A stretch of DNA of 64,000 bases from Verticiella sediminum (GTDB lineage Bacteria; Pseudomonadota; Gammaproteobacteria; Burkholderiales; Burkholderiaceae_B), in the NCBI RefSeq assembly GCF_007558815.1, contig NZ_VLTJ01000001.1, positions 1-64,000 on the forward strand. Direction: 5' to 3'. A program made the position numbers and the translations under genes. The notes beneath the pieces are model-generated. The model was not told the origin of the DNA and made no database searches. It saw nothing but the letters and a program-made list of their open reading frames with translations. Below, piece by piece: positions 17,745-26,757 of this stretch (position 1 is the first letter of the stretch; every line of letters starts with the position of its first letter).

Positions 17745-18499
17745 GATGAAGACCTGGAGGAATCCTTGAAACGCGCGGCCAACGCCGGCGATACGCCCGT
17801 CACGTCGCGGCCCGAGAGCGGCGCATCCGCCCCGAGCGTGCTGGGCGGCAGGCGAAGATCGACGCGGGCCTGGGCCAGTGCCACCGCGCACGCCACGCCG
17901 TCGAGCACGGGCACCGGCGAGGCAGCCTGGGCGTCGGCCGCCATCGACGCCAGGGCGGCGCCCGCGAGCAGCACGACATCGACACCCCGACGCTCGCGCA
18001 TGCGGGCAATGGCGGCGCACAAGGCTTCGCGTACGGCGTGCGGCTGCGCGAGCGCCTGCGCGGGCATGATGTCCACCGCATCGACCGCGGCGACGCGCGC
18101 GGCCATTCCGTAGGCCGCCGCCAACTCCTCGTACAGCGGCACCATGGCCCGCCCCAGCGTCAGCACGCCGATGCGGGTCCCCACCGTGGCGGCCATCAGC
18201 AGGCCCGCCTCGGTCATCCCGATCACGGGCACCGTGAAAAGCTCGCGGCACGCCCACAACGCCGTGTCCAGGGAGACCCCCAGCACGATGGCGTCGGCAT
18301 CCGCGCCATGCGCCGCGGCAAGCTCCAGGACTTCACGCTGCGCAATCGCATTCTCGGCGCGCGAACCGATCACCAGCGGCCCGGATCGGCCCGTGACCGC
18401 CACGAGCGAAGTGCCGGGGCGAGCGGCGGTCCAGCCTGCGGCGAGGACTGCGTCCGTGACGGCCTGGGTGCGGTTGGGATTGACGAGCAGTATCTTCAT
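17741..18499 (-). CDS. Asp/Glu/hydantoin racemase-like protein lacking both catalytic cysteines (module 2)
   Basis: 252 residues starting MKILLVNPNRTQAVTDAVL, so clearly family-related. The first Cys position is Val75 (AIVLGVSLDTALWACREL, where relatives have LACFGDPGL). The second is Gly180 (VVLLAGAALASM instead of GCAG). PVIGMTEAGLL is preserved. Two-base racemisation in the usual way is therefore unlikely. It may have a different chemistry, a binding or activating role, or a cofactor-independent decarboxylase/isomerase activity. It is translationally coupled to both neighbours by 4-base ATGA overlaps (18496-18499 and 17741-17744), which argues for a working role. Confidence 0.8.
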   Translation of the reverse strand: MKILLVNPNRTQAVTDAVLAAGWTAARPGTSLVAVTGRSGPLVIGSRAENAIAQREVLELAAAHGADADAIVLGVSLDTALWACRELFTVPVIGMTEAGLLMAATVGTRIGVLTLGRAMVPLYEELAAAYGMAARVAAVDAVDIMPAQALAQPHAVREALCAAIARMRERRGVDVVLLAGAALASMAADAQAASPVPVLDGVACAVALAQARVDLRLPPSTLGADAPLSGRDVTGVSPALAARFKDSSRSSS

Positions 18500-19410
18500 C
18501 GGTAAGCCTTGGGAGGGACATGGGCAAGCCAGTGGCGGGCGATCTGCTCGCGCGTTGCCAGCCATACGCCCTCGGCGCCGACGATGCGCGCCACCAGATC
18601 GCGCAGGCCGCCGATGCGGCCCGCCCGCCCGATGATCCGGGTGTGCAGCCCGATGGACATCATGCGCGGCGCCTGGCGCGACTCCGCCAGCAGCCAGTCG
18701 AAGGCGTCGCCGCAGTACTCGGCGAAATCGCTGCCCTTGGCGAACGCGTGGCTGTCGAAGAAATTCATGTCGTTCGTGTCGAACGCGTACGGCAGGACCA
18801 GGCGCGGCTCGCCGTCGACCTGAACGTAGTAGGGCAGATCGTCGTTGTAGGCATCGCTGTCGTAGAGGAATCCGCCGTGCTCCTTGAGCAGCCGGCGCGT
18901 GTTCACCGACGCCGACGACTTGGTGTGCCAGCCCACGGGGGCCCTGCCCGACAATCGCGTGATGGCGCCGACCGCGCGGGCGATGCGCTCGCGCTCCTCG
19001 GCTTCGGCGAGACCGGCGTGGGATTCCCAGCGCCAGCCGTGGCAGCAGATCTCGAAGCCGCGCCGTGCGGCGTCCTGCGCGATCCATGGTGTCGCCTCGA
19101 GCGCCCGGCCGCAGGCATTGAGCGTCAGCGCAACGCCCGCATCGGCCAGCAGCCGGGTGATGCGGCCGTAGCCCACGCGAGCGCCATATTCGAAATGGCT
19201 CTCCATGCACAGGTCCGGCGCGCCCAGCACTTCGTGATTGACTTCATGGCAGCCTTCGTTGCGCTCGTCGCCGGCGCTCAGGGCAAACTCGGCGCCCTCC
19301 TCCACATTGAGGACGAAGGACACGGCCAGGCCGGCGCCGCCGGGCCAGCGCATGTCGGGCTGGGCCTCGCCGTAACCCAGGAAATCGCGCTGCATGGGAC
19401 ATTCGTTCAT
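18496..19410 (-). CDS. polysaccharide-deacetylase-fold protein, PuuE/allantoinase-like (module 2)
   Basis: About 304 residues. It has PuuE-type landmarks: RDFLGYGEAQPDMRWPGGAGL, VSFVLNVEEGAEF, HFEYGARVGYGRI, FEICCHGWRWESHA, and the C-terminal ARIVGAEGVWLATREQIARHWL. PuuE enzymes use a NodB-like barrel to open allantoin without the classical metal ligands. Residue 52-type glycines and the SHGWRW motif are kept, though the first motif differs slightly from the copy at 32017 (NVEEGAE versus NYEEGGE). First gene of a three-gene overlapping operon. Alternative in-frame ATG at 19395. Confidence 0.82.
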   Translation of the reverse strand: MNECPMQRDFLGYGEAQPDMRWPGGAGLAVSFVLNVEEGAEFALSAGDERNEGCHEVNHEVLGAPDLCMESHFEYGARVGYGRITRLLADAGVALTLNACGRALEATPWIAQDAARRGFEICCHGWRWESHAGLAEAEERERIARAVGAITRLSGRAPVGWHTKSSASVNTRRLLKEHGGFLYDSDAYNDDLPYYVQVDGEPRLVLPYAFDTNDMNFFDSHAFAKGSDFAEYCGDAFDWLLAESRQAPRMMSIGLHTRIIGRAGRIGGLRDLVARIVGAEGVWLATREQIARHWLAHVPPKAYR

Positions 19411-19488
19411 GGCAAACGTGCGGTAAGAATGTGGGGAACGACAGTATGGCGCAACCCTTCCCGGCATACGCCCTTGCTCATGGCTTCG

Positions 19489-19512
19489 TGCTCGTGCTAA
19501 TGCTCGTGCTAA
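19489..19512. repeat. 12-bp perfect tandem duplication
   Basis: TGCTCGTGCTAA occurs twice head to tail, in the gap between the divergent deacetylase (start 19410) and deaminase (start 19550) genes. It could be a slippage-prone spacer in the promoter region or part of a regulator site. Confidence 0.7.
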
Positions 19513-19549
19513 CTATGCACGCCGTGTCGCAAGGAATGGGGAGAAAGGC

Positions 19550-20047
19550 ATGGACACCAACGCTACGCGGCTCGCCGACGCCGCGCAGGACGAGACCTGG
19601 ATGCGGGTGGCGCTGGCCGAGGCCCGCGAGGCTCATGCGCGGGGCGACTGGCCGACGGGCGCGGTCATCGTGCGCGACGGGGTGATGCTGGCCACCGGCC
19701 AGAACCGGCAGAACTCCCTGGGCGATGTCACGGCGCATGCCGAGACCGAGGCGCTGAAGGCGGCGTTCCGCGAGCATGGCGCGCAGGCCGTGCGCGGCAC
19801 GACGCTGTACTGCACGATGGAGCCCTGCCCGATGTGCGCGGGCGCGCTCAAGATCGCCGGCGTGCACACCCTGGTGCTGGCCCTGCGCCATGCCACCCTG
19901 CGCAGGTCCGATCTGGGCGCCTACAGCGTGGAGCGCTTCTGCGAGCTCACCGGATATCCGCTGGTGCTGCGCGACGGCGTCCTGCAGGCGGAATACCTCG
20001 CCCTGCGCCGCGCATGGGGGCAGGACCCGGTCGCGCCCGCAAGCTGA
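19550..20047 (+). CDS. nucleoside/guanine deaminase (CDA superfamily)
   Basis: 165 residues. The zinc motif is complete: DVTAHAETEALKAA (HAE, catalytic Glu) and CTMEPCPMCAGALKIAG (PCxxC). The length and the motifs fit guanine/cytosine-type deaminases and TadA-like enzymes. A true tRNA-editing TadA is less likely, because the C-terminal region (SVERFCELTGYPLVLRDGVLQAEYL) differs. It is divergent from the module 2 deacetylase operon, so a base-deamination step in purine or pyrimidine salvage upstream of ureide breakdown is plausible. Confidence 0.85.
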   Translation: MDTNATRLADAAQDETWMRVALAEAREAHARGDWPTGAVIVRDGVMLATGQNRQNSLGDVTAHAETEALKAAFREHGAQAVRGTTLYCTMEPCPMCAGALKIAGVHTLVLALRHATLRRSDLGAYSVERFCELTGYPLVLRDGVLQAEYLALRRAWGQDPVAPAS

Positions 20048-20094
20048 GCGCAGCGCGGGCGCCGGCCGGAGGCGGGTCCCCACGCCGTGCACCC

Positions 20095-21003
20095 TCATCG
20101 CATGTGGCGCGAGATGCCCGCCACGCGTTCCATCAGCAGCATCATCAGCAGCGTGATGCCGATCAGCACGCCGGATACGGCGGCTGCGCGCACATCGAGA
20201 TTCGATTCGATGATGTGCCACATGCGGATCGGCAGCACCTCGCTGCGCGCGTCGGACAGAAACAGCGACACCGCCACGTTGTCGAAGGAATACATGAAGC
20301 CGATGAAGGCGCCCGCCGCGACGCCGCGCGCGATCAGCGGCAGCGTGACGGTGCGAAAGGCGTAGGTCGGCGAAGCGCCCAGGGCGTGCGCGCTCTCCAT
20401 CAGGGCGCCGTCCATCTGCAGCAGGCTCGCCGACGTGGTGCGCACGATGTAGGGCGTGGTGATGACCACGTGGCCCAGCACCAGCGTGGTGAAGGACAGC
20501 CCTGTGCCCGCCAGGTTGAACAGCATCAGCAACGAAAGGCCGATGGCCAGCGCGGGCAGCATCAACGGCGACAGGAAGACCGCCTCCAGCAGGCGCGCCC
20601 AGCCTTCGCGCCGGCGCGCGAGCGCAAGCGCCGCGGCCACCGCCAGGACGATGGATATCCCCGTGGCGACCGCCGCCAGCCTGAGCGACAGCAGGAAGGC
20701 ATCGATCAGTTCGGGCGATTGGGTCCACAGCGCTTCGTACCAGCGCAGCGAATACCCCGGCGGCGGAAACCTCAAGGAGTAGCCGCTGGTGAACGAGGTG
20801 ATGACCACGATGACCGTGGGCGCGAGCAGCAGGATGCCCGCGAGCACCCCGAGCATGCCGAACACCGCCTTGAACGAAAAGCGCTCCAGCGACCCGGACG
20901 TCGAGGCGCGCGCGACGGCACCGGCCTCGGGCCTGGCCACGCGCCCGAGATAGACCGAACCGCGCTGCCGCGCGCCGGTGGGAATACCGGATCTCTTAGG
21001 CAT
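20095..21003 (-). CDS. ABC transporter permease, PotC-like (module 2)
   Basis: 302 residues with about six hydrophobic segments after a 45-residue basic N-terminal extension. The EAA loop is MESAHALGASPTYAFRTVTLPLIARGVAAG, of the spermidine/putrescine (POPT) importer type. It overlaps the preceding permease gene by 8 bases, so the pair is coupled. It forms the membrane channel with the permease at 20996 and the ATPase at 21856. The N-terminal tail is longer than usual; an internal start at the ATG in GMLGVLAG would delete part of helix 1, so the long form is preferred. Confidence 0.88.
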   Translation of the reverse strand: MPKRSGIPTGARQRGSVYLGRVARPEAGAVARASTSGSLERFSFKAVFGMLGVLAGILLLAPTVIVVITSFTSGYSLRFPPPGYSLRWYEALWTQSPELIDAFLLSLRLAAVATGISIVLAVAAALALARRREGWARLLEAVFLSPLMLPALAIGLSLLMLFNLAGTGLSFTTLVLGHVVITTPYIVRTTSASLLQMDGALMESAHALGASPTYAFRTVTLPLIARGVAAGAFIGFMYSFDNVAVSLFLSDARSEVLPIRMWHIIESNLDVRAAAVSGVLIGITLLMMLLMERVAGISRHMR

Positions 21004-21850
21004 GCACGAACCCCTTGCTGCGGCGACCGAGCGCGTTGATGAGCACCACCACGGCCAGCACGCTGACCAGCAGCAGGATGGCGATGGCGGCGGCGAACGG
21101 GTAGTTGTTGGCCTGCACCGCCTGCTGATACATGTAGAAGGGCATGTAGATGTTCTGCCCGCCGCCGACCAGCGTCTGCGTGACGAACGCGCTGATGCTG
21201 GAAGCGAACACCAGCAGGCTGCCGGCGAGCAGGCCCGGCGCCGACAGGGGCAGCGTGACCTTGAGGAAGGTGCGCCAGTGCCCGGCGCCGAGCGCGAGCG
21301 AGGCCTGGTGCAGGTTCGGGTCCAGCGCGGTGAGCGCCGAGATCAAGGGCAGCACCATGAGCGGCAGCTCGATCTGGGCCAGCGCCACCACCACGGCCGT
21401 ATCGGTGTACAGCAGGCGCAGCGGCTCGGCGATCCAGCCCAGTTCGAGCAGCGCCGTATTGATGATGCCCTGCCGCCCCAGGATCACGACCCACGCGAAG
21501 GTGCGCACCACCGAGCTGGTGAGCAGCGGCAGGATGATGAGCAGCAGCAGCAGGCCCTGCCAGCGCGCGGGCGCCTGCGTGTACAGGTAGGCCAGCGGAA
21601 AGCCGACGAGCATCGCGAGCAGCGTGACCTTCACGCCCAGCCACAAGGTATTGCCCAGGATGGCCAGGTTGAAGGCATCGCCCAGGAACTTGACGTACTG
21701 GGCGACGCCGGGCTCGGACAGCATGGGATCGTTGTGCAGGCTGACGTAGCCCAGCAGCAAGATGGGCGCGAACACGAACGCGACGAAGAACAGGCCCAGC
21801 GGCACGGCAAGACCGATGGGCGGCGCCAGGCGGGAGGAGGACGCGGCCAT
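20996..21850 (-). CDS. ABC transporter permease, PotB-like (module 2)
   Basis: 284 residues, normal for PotB. The hydrophobic start is VPLGLFFVAFVFAPILLLGYVSL. The EAA loop is LHQASLALGAGHWRTFLKVTLPLSAPGLLAGSLL. It is 5 bases after the ATPase gene in the same operon. With the PotC-like partner it should translocate a small organic solute delivered by the binding protein at 23231. Confidence 0.9.
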   Translation of the reverse strand: MAASSSRLAPPIGLAVPLGLFFVAFVFAPILLLGYVSLHNDPMLSEPGVAQYVKFLGDAFNLAILGNTLWLGVKVTLLAMLVGFPLAYLYTQAPARWQGLLLLLIILPLLTSSVVRTFAWVVILGRQGIINTALLELGWIAEPLRLLYTDTAVVVALAQIELPLMVLPLISALTALDPNLHQASLALGAGHWRTFLKVTLPLSAPGLLAGSLLVFASSISAFVTQTLVGGGQNIYMPFYMYQQAVQANNYPFAAAIAILLLVSVLAVVVLINALGRRSKGFVHA

Positions 21851-21855
21851 GGCGC

Positions 21856-22944
<1,089 letters not shown>

Positions 22945-22995
22945 GCGCAATCCTGTTGAGGCCAGTGCTGAATCGGTATCCGCCCGTTCGGCACA

Positions 22996-23015
22996 CAAGA
23001 TCCATGCCAATCTTG
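22996..23015. promoter_or_regulatory. inverted repeat CAAGAT-N8-ATCTTG in module 2 divergent promoter
   Basis: Perfect 6-bp arms 8 bases apart in the region between the divergent importer genes. The right arm with its flank (AATCTTG) is shared with two sites at 31125 and 31161 in the module 3 divergent region. It is a candidate GntR-family operator; GntR genes lie at 24375 and 30231. Confidence 0.5.
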
Positions 23016-23033
23016 AGTACAAAGCCTGTCATG

Positions 23034-23047
23034 GATTGGACCCAATC
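23034..23047. promoter_or_regulatory. inverted repeat GATTGG-AC-CCAATC
   Basis: Perfect 6-bp arms with a 2-base spacer, 19 bases after the CAAGAT/ATCTTG repeat in the same divergent region. It may be a second operator or part of the promoter for the binding protein gene at 23231. Confidence 0.4.
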
Positions 23048-23230
23048 AATATCGATCTTTGCGCGCAATTCTGTGCACAAGCTCACCATAGGAGGGCATG
23101 CGCGGCGCAACTTTGGGGCATGCGCCGCTCGCGCAACCGGGCGTACCGCATGCATCGCAACATGGCATGGACCTTGCCCTAGCAGCATCACGCTGACTCG
23201 AGCCTTCATCCGCAAGCAAGGAAACCCTCC

Positions 23231-24286
23231 ATGACCTCACGCATCTCCCGTCGCCATTTCCTGCAGGGTGCCGCCGGCCTGGCCGCCGTTCAACTTGCCT
23301 CCCACCCCGGCCTGGCCTTCGCGCAAAGCCAGTCCATCGTCGCCACGACCTATCCTGGCGCCTGGGAGTCGGCGCATCGGGGCATCCTGCTGCCTGCGTT
23401 CACCAAGGCGACCGGCGCGTCGGTCAGTCTGACGCCCTCGCTGGCGGTGGACACCGTGTCGAAGATCGTCGCATCGCGGGCCAACCCGGCCTTCGACGTG
23501 ATCATCCTGGACGAAGGCCCCTATCTCGCCGCCATGGCTCAGGACCTCTTCGAGCCGATTCCGGTCGACAAAGTGCCCAACCTCAAGGATGTCCCGGCCT
23601 CGATGGTCGACCCGCGCGGTCAGGGTGTGTTCGTCTCCGGCCAGATCATCGGCATCGCCTACAACACCGAGCGCATCAAGACCCCGCCCACCTCCTGGAA
23701 CGACCTGCTCAAGCCCGAGTACAAAGGCCGCGTGGGCCTGGCCGGCATGGGCTCGACGTTGATGTCCGCCTGGATGGTCGAGATCGCGCGCCTGAACGGC
23801 GGCGACGAAGAGAACCTGGAGCCCGCGTTCGAGTTCGTGAAGAAGCTGCTGCCCAACGTGAGCGCGGTGGCCAGCAACCCGGGCTCGCTCGCTACGCTGT
23901 TCCAGCAAGGGCAGATCGACATCTCGGTGCACTACAACAACAACGTCGGCGACCTGCAGGGCAAGGGCGTGCCCGTGGCCCTGACCAGGCCCGACACCGG
24001 CTGGATCCACATCAAGAGCGTGATGAACATCGTCAAGAACACGAAGAACGTCGACCTGGCCGCCGCGTACATCGATGCCGCCCTCAGCCCGGAGGTGCAG
24101 ACCCAGATGGCCGCGGACCCCTACTTCATCGTACCGGTCAACACCAAGGCCGAGTTCAGCAAGGGCCTGCAGGCGTATGCGTCCAGCATGGCCGAAGTCG
24201 AGGCCATGAGCGGCGTGGACTGGGAGAAGCTCAACCCTCGCCGGGGCGAGTACATCGATCGCTTCAATCGCGAGGTGCGCGTCTGA
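23231..24286 (+). CDS. ABC transporter substrate-binding protein, PotD-like, Tat-exported (module 2)
   Basis: 351 residues. The N-terminus SRISRRHFLQGAAGLAAVQL is a twin-arginine signal (SRRHFLQ), with cleavage near GLAFAQS, so it is exported folded. The mature part fits the polyamine/iron/thiamine-type binding proteins (SBP_bac_8/6): AYNTERIKTPPTSWNDLLKPEYKGRVGL is the conserved hinge region. It is divergent from the permease/ATPase operon at 20095-22944 and should serve it. The substrate is unknown; association with the deacetylase/racemase/amidase operon suggests a ureide or amide. Confidence 0.9.
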   Translation: MTSRISRRHFLQGAAGLAAVQLASHPGLAFAQSQSIVATTYPGAWESAHRGILLPAFTKATGASVSLTPSLAVDTVSKIVASRANPAFDVIILDEGPYLAAMAQDLFEPIPVDKVPNLKDVPASMVDPRGQGVFVSGQIIGIAYNTERIKTPPTSWNDLLKPEYKGRVGLAGMGSTLMSAWMVEIARLNGGDEENLEPAFEFVKKLLPNVSAVASNPGSLATLFQQGQIDISVHYNNNVGDLQGKGVPVALTRPDTGWIHIKSVMNIVKNTKNVDLAAAYIDAALSPEVQTQMAADPYFIVPVNTKAEFSKGLQAYASSMAEVEAMSGVDWEKLNPRRGEYIDRFNREVRV

Positions 24287-24374
24287 GGCAATCCGCGTTG
24301 CCGGCGGGCGGGCCCAACGCAGGCGGGCCGGCCCACGGCGTTTCCGACGAACCCCGGCCCGACCCGCGCGCCCC

Positions 24375-25088
24375 ATGCTGCAATCCGGCGAACCAGCGCC
24401 TGGCAAACCCTCTGCCTCCAAAGCCAACATCTACCAGCGCATCTACGACGCCATCGTCGAACACCGCCTGCTGCCCGGCACGAAACTCTCCGAAGAGCGC
24501 GTGGCCGAGCTGTTCGCCGTCAGTCGAACCCAGGTGCGCGGCGTCCTGCAGCGCCTGGCCGCCGAGGAACTGGTCACGCTGTATCCGAATCGGGGCGCCT
24601 TCGTCACCACGCCCACCGCAGCAGCCGCACGCGACGTCTTCGACGTGCGTCGCACGCTGGAGCCCGCCGTCGTCGAGCGCTTGATCCACCGCATACGATC
24701 CGGCGCCGCGCCGGACGCCGTGGACCGCCTGCGCGCGCTGGTGCGCAGCGAGCAACAGGCGCACGCGGCCGGCGATCGCCGCACCGCGGTACGGCTCTCG
24801 GGCCGCTTTCACGTGCTGCTGGCCGAACTCACGGGCAGCCCGCTGCTGACGCGCATGATGCGCGAGCTCACACCGCTCACCTGCCTTGCGATCCTTGCCT
24901 TCGAAGCGCCGATCGCGTCGGCCTGCAAGCACTGCGACCATGCGGCTCTGGTCGAAGCCATCGCGCATGCGCGCACGGGCCAGGGCCGCGAGCTGATGAT
25001 CGCCCATCTGGATGCCATCGAGCGTTCGCTGCGCCTCGATACGCCGCAGGCCGGCGCGATCGACCTTGCCACCGTCCTTCTGCGTTGA
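24375..25088 (+). CDS. GntR family regulator, FCD domain (module 2)
   Basis: 237 residues. The winged helix occupies about 20-85 (YQRIYDAIVEHRLLPGTKLSEERVAELFAVSRTQVRGVLQRLAAEELV). The FCD ligand domain occupies about 95-225, with likely metal-binding Asp/His residues (DVRRTLEPAVVERL, GRFHVLLAEL, KHCDHAALVEAI). It lies 88 bases after the binding protein gene on the same strand, so it is probably in its operon and controls the module. The FCD ligand would be an organic acid or ureide. Confidence 0.88.
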   Translation: MLQSGEPAPGKPSASKANIYQRIYDAIVEHRLLPGTKLSEERVAELFAVSRTQVRGVLQRLAAEELVTLYPNRGAFVTTPTAAAARDVFDVRRTLEPAVVERLIHRIRSGAAPDAVDRLRALVRSEQQAHAAGDRRTAVRLSGRFHVLLAELTGSPLLTRMMRELTPLTCLAILAFEAPIASACKHCDHAALVEAIAHARTGQGRELMIAHLDAIERSLRLDTPQAGAIDLATVLLR

Positions 25089-25164
25089 TCGCACGCGGCA
25101 GCCGCGCATGCAGGCAAGCATCTTGCTGAGTCGACGCGTTCGTTGCATTCGACAGGAGACCAGG

Positions 25165-25785
25165 ATGGCATATACGCGCACACAGGCGCAGAAGCTCTTG
25201 ACCACGAGCGAGCTCGCCTTGTTCGACGCAGGTCGTTCCACCGAGATACGCAAGCTCGGCAAGGCCGAATTGCGCGGCAAGCTCGAACGCTCGCGCAAGC
25301 TGCGCGACAAGTACCGCGATCTCTATCGCCGGCAGCGCCTGGCCATCCGCGGCGCCACCGGCAGCAAGAGCGGCGCGCGCGGCACGGCCAACCTGCGCAC
25401 GCAGCAGAAGGAAGAGATCCTGGCCGAGGTGGTCGCCCGCATGGAAGCCCGCATCGCGCAGATCGAACAGCAGGAAGACCAGGCGTTCGAGACCGCGCAG
25501 CGAGCCAGCGTGAGCGGCTCGGTGGCGGGGCTGGGCAGGGCCGTGAAGAAGGCCGTGGCCAAGAAGGCCGCAGCCAGGAAGTCGGCGCGCAAGGCGGCGG
25601 CCAAGCACGGCGGCGCGGCCACCGCCAGCAAGGTAGGCAACGCCAAGACGGCACGCCGCAACCAGAGCGAAGCCGCGCGCGCGGTCGAACCCAAACGCGG
25701 CGCCAAGAGCACGCGCTCGACCGTGCTGAGCGCCCGCCAGCGCTCGGCCAACGCGCGCGCCCAGGCCAAGCGCGACAGCCGCTGA
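25165..25785 (+). CDS. Lys/Ala-rich protein with histone H1-like C-terminal tail
   Basis: 206 residues. The N-terminal 125 form a helical, charged domain (KLLTTSELALFDAGRSTEIR; later a glutamate/glutamine-rich helix, EEILAEVVARMEARIAQIEQ). From about residue 130 the tail is dominated by Lys, Ala and Arg in short repeats (AVAKKAAARKSARKAAAKHG), as in bacterial H1-like proteins, so DNA or RNA binding is likely. Related proteins of unknown function occur in Bordetella and Burkholderia. The ATG at 25165 has an AGGAG site. It is followed by a strong terminator, so it is a separate transcription unit. Confidence 0.75.
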   Translation: MAYTRTQAQKLLTTSELALFDAGRSTEIRKLGKAELRGKLERSRKLRDKYRDLYRRQRLAIRGATGSKSGARGTANLRTQQKEEILAEVVARMEARIAQIEQQEDQAFETAQRASVSGSVAGLGRAVKKAVAKKAAARKSARKAAAKHGGAATASKVGNAKTARRNQSEAARAVEPKRGAKSTRSTVLSARQRSANARAQAKRDSR

Positions 25786-25805
25786 GGCCGTCCCGAGCCC
25801 TCGGG

Positions 25806-25833
25806 AAAAAGGCGGCCCGCGGGCCGCCTTTTT
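25806..25833. terminator. bidirectional rho-independent terminator
   Basis: A perfect 18-base palindrome (GGCGGCCCGCGGGCCGCC, 25811-25828) with five A on the left and five T on the right. It can end transcription of the + strand Lys/Ala-rich gene and of the − strand importer operon that stops at 25873. Confidence 0.92.
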
Positions 25834-25872
25834 CCTGCCGCTACGCGCGAACAGCCTGGACTGTGCGCAAGA

Positions 25873-26757
25873 TCAGCCGACCCTGCCGGGCACGCGCCTG
25901 CGCAACGCGGCCAGCGTGCCCAGCGACACCGCGATCACCACGAGCGAGACCGCCGTGGTGAGCGTACCCAGGGCGTAGATCACCGGCGTGGTCACGGTGG
26001 TCGTCAGGCCCTGCAGTTCCAGCGGCAGGGTATTGAGGTCGCCGATGGCCTGCGACGAGCGCGCAATCTCGTCCCAGCTCAGCGTGAAGCCGAACATGCC
26101 CACGCCGACCAGGCTCGGGCCGATCATGGGCAGCACGACGTAGCGAAAGGTCTGCCAGGGCGTGGCGCCGAGATCGCTGGCGGCCTCCTCGAACGCCGGG
26201 TCAAAGCGGTTGAACACCGCGAACATGATGAGCAGGCCGAACGGCAGGGTCCAGGTCAGATGCGCTCCCAGGCCCGAGGTGAACAATCCCATGGTGGTCG
26301 TGTAGTCCGACAGGAAGTCGTACCACTCGTAGTACTCGGCCAGCGCGACCACGGCCGAATCGAGCAGGCGGAACTGCAGGCCGATACCCAGCGAGACGAT
26401 GATCGAGGGCATGATGAGGCTGGCCACGCTGACGTAGAAGAGCAGGCCCCCGCCCTTGAAGCCCTTGCGAAAGGCCAGCCCGGCCAGCAGCGAGAGCGCC
26501 ACCGTCAGCGCCATGACGATGCCGCCCAGCGCCAGCGAGCGGCGAAACGCCGCGCCGATGTCCACCAGCCCGACGCCCTCGAACAGACGCTGGAACCAGT
26601 GCAGCGACACGCCGCGCATGGGAAAGGTGAGCCCGCCTTCCGGCCCCTGGAAGCTCAGCACGAAGATGCCGAGCATCGGCCCGTAGAGAAACAGCACGAA
26701 GGCGCCGAAGATCGCGGCGAGGACGTAGAAGCCGGGTGTGCGTCGTTCGCGGTCCAT
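25873..26757 (-). CDS. ABC transporter permease, PotC-like (module 3)
   Basis: 294 residues with about six hydrophobic segments (first FYVLAAIFGAFVLFLYGPML). The EAA loop is EEAASDLGATPWQTFRYVVLPMIGPSLVG. Its start overlaps the stop of the PotB-like gene (TGATG at 26755-26759). It is the last gene of the module 3 importer operon and ends just before the bidirectional terminator. An open frame reading through from the upstream gene exists but is a shadow. Confidence 0.9.
   Translation of the reverse strand: MDRERRTPGFYVLAAIFGAFVLFLYGPMLGIFVLSFQGPEGGLTFPMRGVSLHWFQRLFEGVGLVDIGAAFRRSLALGGIVMALTVALSLLAGLAFRKGFKGGGLLFYVSVASLIMPSIIVSLGIGLQFRLLDSAVVALAEYYEWYDFLSDYTTTMGLFTSGLGAHLTWTLPFGLLIMFAVFNRFDPAFEEAASDLGATPWQTFRYVVLPMIGPSLVGVGMFGFTLSWDEIARSSQAIGDLNTLPLELQGLTTTVTTPVIYALGTLTTAVSLVVIAVSLGTLAALRRRVPGRVG

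Noticed and set aside
17741-19210. 489-residue racemase fusion frame
   Set aside because: The N-terminal part is the second frame of the deacetylase; the racemase starts at 18499 with a 4-base overlap.
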